Assembly: GCA_028565715.1 (NCBI GenBank)
Contig: JAOXYC010199907.1
Coordinates: 1 to 11,762 of the forward strand
Reading direction: 5' to 3'
Length of the DNA: 11,762 nucleotides
Origin: Phoronis pallida
Taxonomy: Eukaryota; Phoronida; Phoronidae
This document shows, piece after piece, positions 1 to 7,000 of this stretch. The position numbers and the translations under genes were made by a program. The number at the start of each line of letters is the position of its first letter. The first letter of the stretch is position 1. The notes under the pieces are model-generated. The model was not told the DNA's origin. It ran no database searches and saw only the letters and a list, made by a program, of their open reading frames with translations.

Positions 1-34
1 CGGTTATGGTGCTCTACCTCTAAGCTACCCAGCT
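1..34 (-). tRNA. 5' part of a tRNA or tRNA-derived SINE, cut by the window edge
   Basis: Reading the minus strand from 34 towards 1 gives GCTGGGTAGCTTAGAGGTAG and then AGCACCATAACCG. The TAGCTTAGAGG portion fits the polymerase III A box and the D-arm of a tRNA (TRGCNNAGYNGG, allowing one mismatch). The B box and the rest would lie outside the window. Whether it is a true tRNA gene or a tRNA-derived SINE cannot be decided. Confidence 0.45.
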
Positions 35-45
35 ACTCCTAATTC

Positions 46-819
46 TGTCTGATATTTAACGCATAATAGCGTTATAGTCAGTATATGTTAAAAACATAGG
101 ACATGCATTAAATATTTTTGAAAAATTTTAAAGTGTCAAGAATGACCTACGACTGATTTAAATTTAACTTGTGTTGGCCCAACCCTAGTTAATAAACACT
201 CGAAAAGGCATTCGGGAACACATTAAAATTAACTTGTGGAGCCAGAAATTTTGGGATATTCCAAGTATTGTGCATGTAGTTCTAAATGGGCAAGTTTCAC
301 TTCAATTTATTTTCATTACTTTAATGGTCACCAATACGGCTTACTGTATGCATCTTTAAAAGATATTTTTACTTAATGAACTAAAAGAAGAAGACTTAGA
401 TGGTAAATATCAAATGTGACTGTTTGGCTTTAACAACACATTTGTTGTGTTCAGAAAGCTAGAGGTGGAAATTTTGACTTAAAATAAACACTGTCAAATA
501 TTTTTATCAAGTGCTTTTGATGTTTCAAATTTTTTTTTAAGCAATGCTTTAGTGGTTCAAACCAGTACTATTTTTTGAAGTGTTATAAAATAGTTTTAAA
601 TTAAGACAAACTACTGAAAAATTCTAGAAAGTATTTGACATTTAAAACAAACAGAATTGACTTGTTATGACCCTCACTCAGTTATAATTTATTTAAATAA
701 ATATAACGCATTTAAAGCAATTGTGATTTAACTGTTATTTTGATTACGCAGAGTCAGAAAATACAATATTTCAACAAATCATAACATCTCTCAACACAAC
801 ACTTTTTGTGAAACAACAA
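46..819. other. AT-rich intergenic region, no gene seen
   Basis: Downstream of the KANSL2 poly(A) signal, this stretch has no open frame of note on either strand and no repeat structure that I recognise, apart from an alternative AATAAA (minus strand, 693-688). Confidence 0.6.
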
Positions 820-891
820 CTCATTTTTAAAAACATAACAAAATTTATTCTCAACAAATATACAAAACAATACAACTAACAAAACACAATG
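820..891 (-). promoter_or_regulatory. KANSL2 3' UTR with poly(A) signal
   Basis: On the minus strand, AATAAA lies at 849-844, about 45 bases after the stop. It is followed by a GT-rich tract (about 820-780, with repeated GTTGTT and GTGTTGTG), as expected downstream of a cleavage site. The cleavage position, about 820-830, is estimated from the usual spacing. A second AATAAA on the same strand at 693-688 could serve a longer transcript. Confidence 0.65.
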
Positions 892-1092
892 CTATGAAAC
901 ACTGTCACTAGCGGTTGCCTCCCTTGTCTGACTATGAGGCCTATCTGCGTCACTATTATTCATTGTAGGTGAATTATTCCGAGCACCTGGGTCATCCCCA
1001 TTGATGTGATTTTCTGTTGGTTTAATGTCATCACCTTCAACATCAATGTGAAGAGATTCTGTTGTGTTACTATCTACTGATATGTCCATAAC
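892..1092 (-). CDS. KANSL2: KANSL2 last coding exon with stop
   Basis: The acceptor is GTATTGTAG; coding runs 1092 to a TAG at 894-892. It encodes residues 400 to 465: Asp, Asn and Ser-rich, acidic, low complexity, ending in SDSVS. The vertebrate protein also ends in a similar short Ser/Val tail, but that match is too short to prove anything. The clean acceptor, matching phase, stop codon and nearby poly(A) signal together support it. Confidence 0.75.
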   Translation of the reverse strand, partial: VMDISVDSNTTESLHIDVEGDDIKPTENHINGDDPGARNNSPTMNNSDADRPHSQTREATASDSVS

Positions 1093-4000
1093 CTACAATA
1101 CAATATTACAATGAATAGTCAAATATTTAAAGTAGTACATCGCAACCTACGAATGTGAAATTATCATCTATTGAATGAGGCCAATTGCATAGGAATTGTT
1201 ACAAATTGCATCCTTACATTCATCTGAACGCATAAATACCTTCGCATCTGCCGGAAATTTCTATACAGGCGGCCTTATGTGACTAGATGAAATATCTTGA
1301 GGGTGACGAGATAACTGAGGTCAACTGTAACCTATTAACTTTGAATGTGTTTTCGATAACGAATGAAGGTAGTAACATGATTTGGCAACGAAAAATGATC
1401 AAACTGTGTAAAAGAAACGGAGGAAAATGTCGTATTTCAATAATTGATAATTCTACATTCGTAAGTAGCGATGTACGCGTTTAAATCTGTACCAGCTAGT
1501 CTTCAATAAATGCCCAGTGCTAAAACTTTATCATTCAAAATACTTAACGATATTCATGATCATTACCCAGGTTCTGGATTTGTTCAGACACTCAATTTTG
1601 CCAGTTCAATTCTCTGCCAAGCATACAGCTAAGCCAGGTGTGAGACAGTTTAAAAGACTGAGGAAATGTGCCAGACTCTATTGCTGCACATTCACACGCC
1701 ATCCTATCCTAGCCAAGAACCCACAACTTTTTTGAAAGGTTACTGGCACGTCAATTGACGCCCATAACTATTATCATTACATACTAAATACAAGCTAGGG
1801 ATATTTGGGTTTCTTAAAATACATATGAATCATCAGGAAACACAAAACTTAATTTTTCACTTAAATTTCTATACTTTCCTGAAATGGACTGTAAATTTTG
1901 AGAATGAGTGACTGTGTACTAAAGACTATGACATTGACTTACCTCTGAATCTGCTGTTTTATCAGCATCTATCCTCCCATCAACCGTTGACTTTTCTTCA
2001 TGTTCAACACTCGTTGAGATGGTTTCCTGAGATGAAATGAAATATAATTAGTTTACAGCAAAATACACTATTCCAACATGAGAATCACACTACAGGAATG
2101 TTACAACATTTTTTTCCTTGAAAAAACATCATTTGCTTCACAACTTTCATGGTTATCCTTTCTCAGTTTTTGGATATGCAACCACCAAGAAAAAGTGTGG
2201 TCTGATACAGTAATTTCAGTACAGGTGGGATAATTCAAGGAGCCTTCTGTCAAATAATAAAGAAATATTAAATAGCGCTGTAAAACGGATTTTACAGTAA
2301 TCTTCAATGATATTTCCCATTTAGAAGACAGTGTTTTCCTAGGTACAAATTCCCGGGGGGGGGGGGGGACTCCCATTGTTTGACTATGTACAGATGTGCA
2401 GCCCGTATGGGTATCATTTTCGCGGGTTTTGGTATTTTTATGGGTCGCCTTTTCACCCATTATTTGGTATTTTTAAGGGTAGTATTTTTACAAACTTTGG
2501 TGTTTTTATTGGTCGATTTTACTTGAAAAGGTATTTTTATGGGTCTTATTTTTTACAAAATATATTTGAAACACCAGAACTCGTTGGGTCTCCTGAGTGT
2601 AACATGACAACGGATTCCACTTTCTCCCCCGTTTCACAGCCTAACACAGCAACAAACTTAAAAGTGCATTGTTCTTGGGTGGCACAGTCTGACAGTTTGG
2701 AGCCTGGGCTACTATAAATCAGTCATAACTAGGGCACTGGCTTATTCATGGAGAAATAATCCGGTGGTAATCTTGGTATTGTTGTCAACGCCAGGACGCA
2801 AGCATGTGTACATATATACATTCACTTTTAGTCTCTTTCATTGGTAATTTATAGATAGGTGTTTTTAACACCCGAACTTCACACCCTTCAATGGTCTTCA
2901 ATGGTCTATTGTTGTGATTGATTGTGGAGATGATTTAGAGAATTCTACTCCAAAATAATGATGAATACAAAACACAAATTAACACTGATTAATGAGTGAG
3001 GGTTTGGCGTGAGAAATGTAAACCAAAAGGCCGACCTTCAAAATTCAAAACACAATCAACAAGTCAAATGTCAGGTCCCGAATGTGGATTAAAATTTAAT
3101 TGTTAATGAACAGAATCTGTTGAAATCTAGGTTTAACTATTTGTTTTTTTCACCAAAAAGCAGAGAATAACTTACATTTGTTCATTCTTAAGTATATTTA
3201 ATCCAAAACAAGTGTAAATTCCAAGAAATTTGAAGGAATAAACACTGCAAATATTCGCCAGCCAAATGTCTCAGATGCCTTTTGTTTTATTTATATGACC
3301 TATTTCTCTAGTGTTTTTCATTGGCTAAAAATTGGCACCTTTAATGCTTATCAGTAATGTCTAATCACAGAGTTTCATGGTCTCTGATGTCAGACAGTGC
3401 AGTGCTATGTGTTTGGTTATGACACGGTGAATCCTTTTTTAATTAATATGTGAATGAAGGTTAAATGAATAATTAATATCAAAACATGAGTTGCTGTAAA
3501 ACAATGTCCATTGACTTTCTTAAAAATGTACATTTTTAAGAATTAATTTTGTGTTATTTTTGAAAATAATATTAAATATCCTTTCTTTATCTGGCAAAAT
3601 ATCCGCATTACAAATGATGACGTCTGTGGAATTACTCTTTTCATTTTTTGGGGAGAATTGGGTATTGCAATTTGTCACCTTTTTCAATCAGGTATTGAAA
3701 TGAGTCCCTTTTAAATGAGGTATTTCAATGAGTAGGTGATCACACTTTTTTACAAGGTTTTGCAATGGGTCACTTTTCGGGCCATGATCAAGTATTTTTT
3801 GGGAGATACATTTCACGAGTTTTGGTATTTATATGGGTATGTTTTTTACATTAGGTATTTTAATGGATATCTATTTTAGGGGTTTTGGTATTTTTATGGG
3901 TACCTTTTTTACGATTCCTAGGTATTTATATAGGTCTACTTTTTGACCTCATGGAGGCTCACCTGTACCCACTTTTTGACGGTCCCCCCCCGGGACAAAT

Positions 4001-7000
4001 TACACCATACCTTATGTTCTTCCTTGACTGGAAGTCTGTTCTGATATTCAACTAGTGGGACATGTGCCGGACACCTCGTCTCCTCATTAAATGATGTCAC
4101 AGGTCTCTTACACGAACCTTCGCCAAAGTCACAAGTCTTGAACAATACTTGATTTGTGTCTTGCAGGACATCTGGTGTCTAGTTAAGGCACTAATTGTTC
4201 AGAACCGACACATGTACAGTAAAATTGGAAACTAGATTATTGAAAATTGAGTTTGAACTGGACAGCCATCTTGTTCTGCACCGGACCATATTTTGACAGC
4301 TAGTCTATCTTAAAACATGGTTCATACAGAATTTTTAAGTCCAAATTGAAGACTTTTCAAGAGCTCTTTTGAAAAAAAAAATTACATATTAATTGACATT
4401 ATATGATGTAAATTATGATTCATCCAGGTTGATTAAATTATAATTTGGGAAAGTTAACCGGTGAGTCCAGTGCTTCGAATTATAATTTAATCAACTTTTA
4501 ATTAACTGACATTATTGTTTTTGTAAATATTGAAGACAGAACATTTTGGAACTGAACTGGGGATTAAACCCAACTTTCCCTCATAATAATAATTTTACCA
4601 GTTTGAAAAGGATACGTTCAGTACAGAACTTTGATAAAGGGACCACTTTCTGTCCACACTTGACTCCCTTGTGTACGTGGACGCATTTTGTAAATGATGG
4701 CGGTCGATAACTGGAACCTTCAGACACAGCTATACGACGTTCCTTTGACTGGCGGTGTAAGAGTGCTTCCTGTAAAATATAATTCAAAAGATATTGAAAC
4801 AATACATTTATAGTTTACTTAATTTTATTCCATGAATTTATTAAAATATCTTGTGCACTTATATTTCGTTAAACTTGAAGAAAGGCACCTCTTTATTATA
4901 AACAAATGGTCATAACAGTGTGAAATACGAAATCCTAGGATTTTCAGTGAGGAAAATGAAAAAATTTCTTTGTCAAACCAGAACTAAAACTGTAAAACAG
5001 CAAAAGTGTTTGTTTATACTTGTATGCTTCTTATACTTTGCTTGATTGGTTTTGCATCACTTTTCAGTGATCGAAAAGTTGGAATTCTAGTGTACGATTG
5101 ATTACTAGTTGTTATCAATTTTAATGTTTCAATTTTGATTTTTCAACTGGCAACGGCTTTAAAATCATGAAGATGATCTTGCTGATGCTGATTTTGATTT
5201 ATCAGAAACATTGTCAACACTGACAACATACATATAGTTCCACCAACCTTTCCATGTCGTTTATGATAACGTTTCATGGCCATTAGTTTATCGTACTGAT
5301 GTTTCTGTTGTGGATCTTCTTTGGTTGCCTCAACACTACCTGCAAATTCAACAAATCAGCTATTTACTAATTCAACAAATTCATTATCATTGGTAAAATT
5401 TCTTTTAACTTTAAGACACTCTTTAGTGTTTTAGACGGGTTTTAGAGCCCCTTGAATTAAAACAACAAACTGCTCCTTTGATCCAACATTCAAATTATTG
5501 AACTAAGTTAAAACCTCTTTGCATTCAAAACTGCAGACTGGATATTTAAATATTTGGAAGGGATTTTTTATGTACAAAAGTTTGACAGGTTGATGCCAAA
5601 GGCATTAATACTGGGAATCTACAAGCCAAGAGGTGTTTTTATTTGACATGGTTGCTTAACGAGGTGGGTGTTGTTTGTTGTTCATAGATCTACAGCCCAT
5701 TGGTGAAAAGCCCCCAACTGAATCAGTTACTTGGATATTGCAAACCAGCACGGCAGACCAAATAACAGTTTACTGTGTAGAATGTGAAGTGGCAGAGAAA
5801 ACTGATACCAGGTCTCACGCACAACTGTTTTGTTAAAACAGATGTGTGCCTTAAAACTCTACAGACTGTAGGAGTATCTAAAATCAAACCTAGTGTGTCT
5901 TTTTCAGCCCTCCTTGCATGTAGGTAACGTCGTCGTTTCTCTTTTAATGTATGTTGTAGTCTCTTGAACTGGTCTATATACAGAGATTGCAGTCGGATTA
6001 ATTTGTCCCTGGTTATCAGCGCCACTTCCTCCGCTGTGTAAACATTAGCGTGCCTGCAGAAAAATGGAAATATTCGACCTCCTGTTAACACCAATTTTGA
6101 CCTCTTGTCCCAAAATCACGGGTATACATTTTCGGGGTGTCCCAAATTGGTGAACATAAAAAAATGACAATTATTCTTATTGGTCCCAATTTCAAAAACT
6201 GATACCAAACAGGTGAGTGTTATGAACATTGAGCATGTCCCAATTTGACTAACACTCAAATATCATTTTTTGGATCATGTTTCAATTTTGTGAGTACTGA
6301 AAAATTTATTTTTCAAATAATTTTTGTTGTCCCAAAATGGCGGGTGTCACAAGGTGGCGAGAAAATACCGTAAGCTTATAATCAATACTCGATCAAGATG
6401 TGTGTATGTGTGTTTGTCTTACTTGAGTAAATCTTCCTGTTCACTGTCGATACTCTCTGCATCACTCTCCACATCACCCCGCCATGCTTGATCAACCAAT
6501 GCCATCTCAGTGTCAGAGTCGCTGGAACTACCGTAGTCTGAAACATTACAAGTAAATACATTGAGCAACTTGATCTGACAAACATAAACCATTGCCATAA
6601 ACCATTTAGCCTGGCAAAATAAACCGTTCTAGGGCAGAGAGTTTAGTTTAATTTTGAAAATTCCTTGATGAAAGGCTTTTGAAAATCAACAATTATTGCT
6701 TAATATAAATAATACATAGACTGAAGAGAGTTTAGCTAAATTGAATGCAAACTGCAATTTAAAGATACCGTAATATAACCAGAGGCCTACAGCTATTCTT
6801 AGCTAACACAACCCAGCCATGAGTTCAAACAATTCTGTTGGAACTGTAGTATCATTACAACAGAAGAAAATGAAAGAGGATGCAAAAACACGATGCAATC
6901 ATGAGCCAGGAATCTAGTAGTCAGTCACACAGATCTGTTCTAGACTACTTGCTAAAATTGTCCACATCAAAAAAACTATGTCACACAGCACAAACAAAAC

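Larger units (their letters stand above)
2352..3994. mobile_element. Non-autonomous DNA-transposon-like element with poly-G/poly-C inverted ends
   Basis: The left end reads CCC then 14 G then AC (2352-2370). The right end reads GGT, then 8 C, then GGG (3981-3994), the inverted complement of the left apart from run length. A perfect direct repeat ACAAATT flanks it at 2345-2351 and 3995-4001 and stops exactly at the inverted ends. This is the signature of a cut-and-paste insertion with a 7-bp target duplication. No open frame inside resembles a transposase; the 113-codon plus-strand frame at 2376-2717 simply translates the internal minisatellite. I do not recognise the superfamily: 7-bp duplications exclude TTAA and TA types, and Dada-like (6-7 bp) or P-like (7-8 bp) relatives are possible. 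Confidence 0.75.
2027..4010 (-). other. KANSL2 intron 7, enlarged by an insertion
   Basis: The intron is 1984 bp. Subtracting the 1643-bp element and one 7-bp duplication copy leaves about 334 bp, in keeping with most other introns of the gene. The retained intron sequence is 2027-2351 and 4002-4010. No phase-0 exon with conserved residues could be found in 2040-2340. Confidence 0.75.

Noticed and set aside
1287-1735. Two plus-strand short open frames in intron 8
   Set aside because: No conserved residues or splice structure; lengths are within chance for the composition.
2101-2460. 119-codon minus-strand open frame as KANSL2 exon material
   Set aside because: It crosses the element boundary, and the only plausible acceptor (ATTTGACAG, about 2250) gives a stop within four codons in the phase required by exon 7.
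2376-2717. 113-codon plus-strand open frame with a repetitive aromatic/glycine protein
   Set aside because: Its apparent repeats are the translation of the GGTATTTTTATGGGT minisatellite, and no family resemblance is visible. Taken as a by-product of the repeat.
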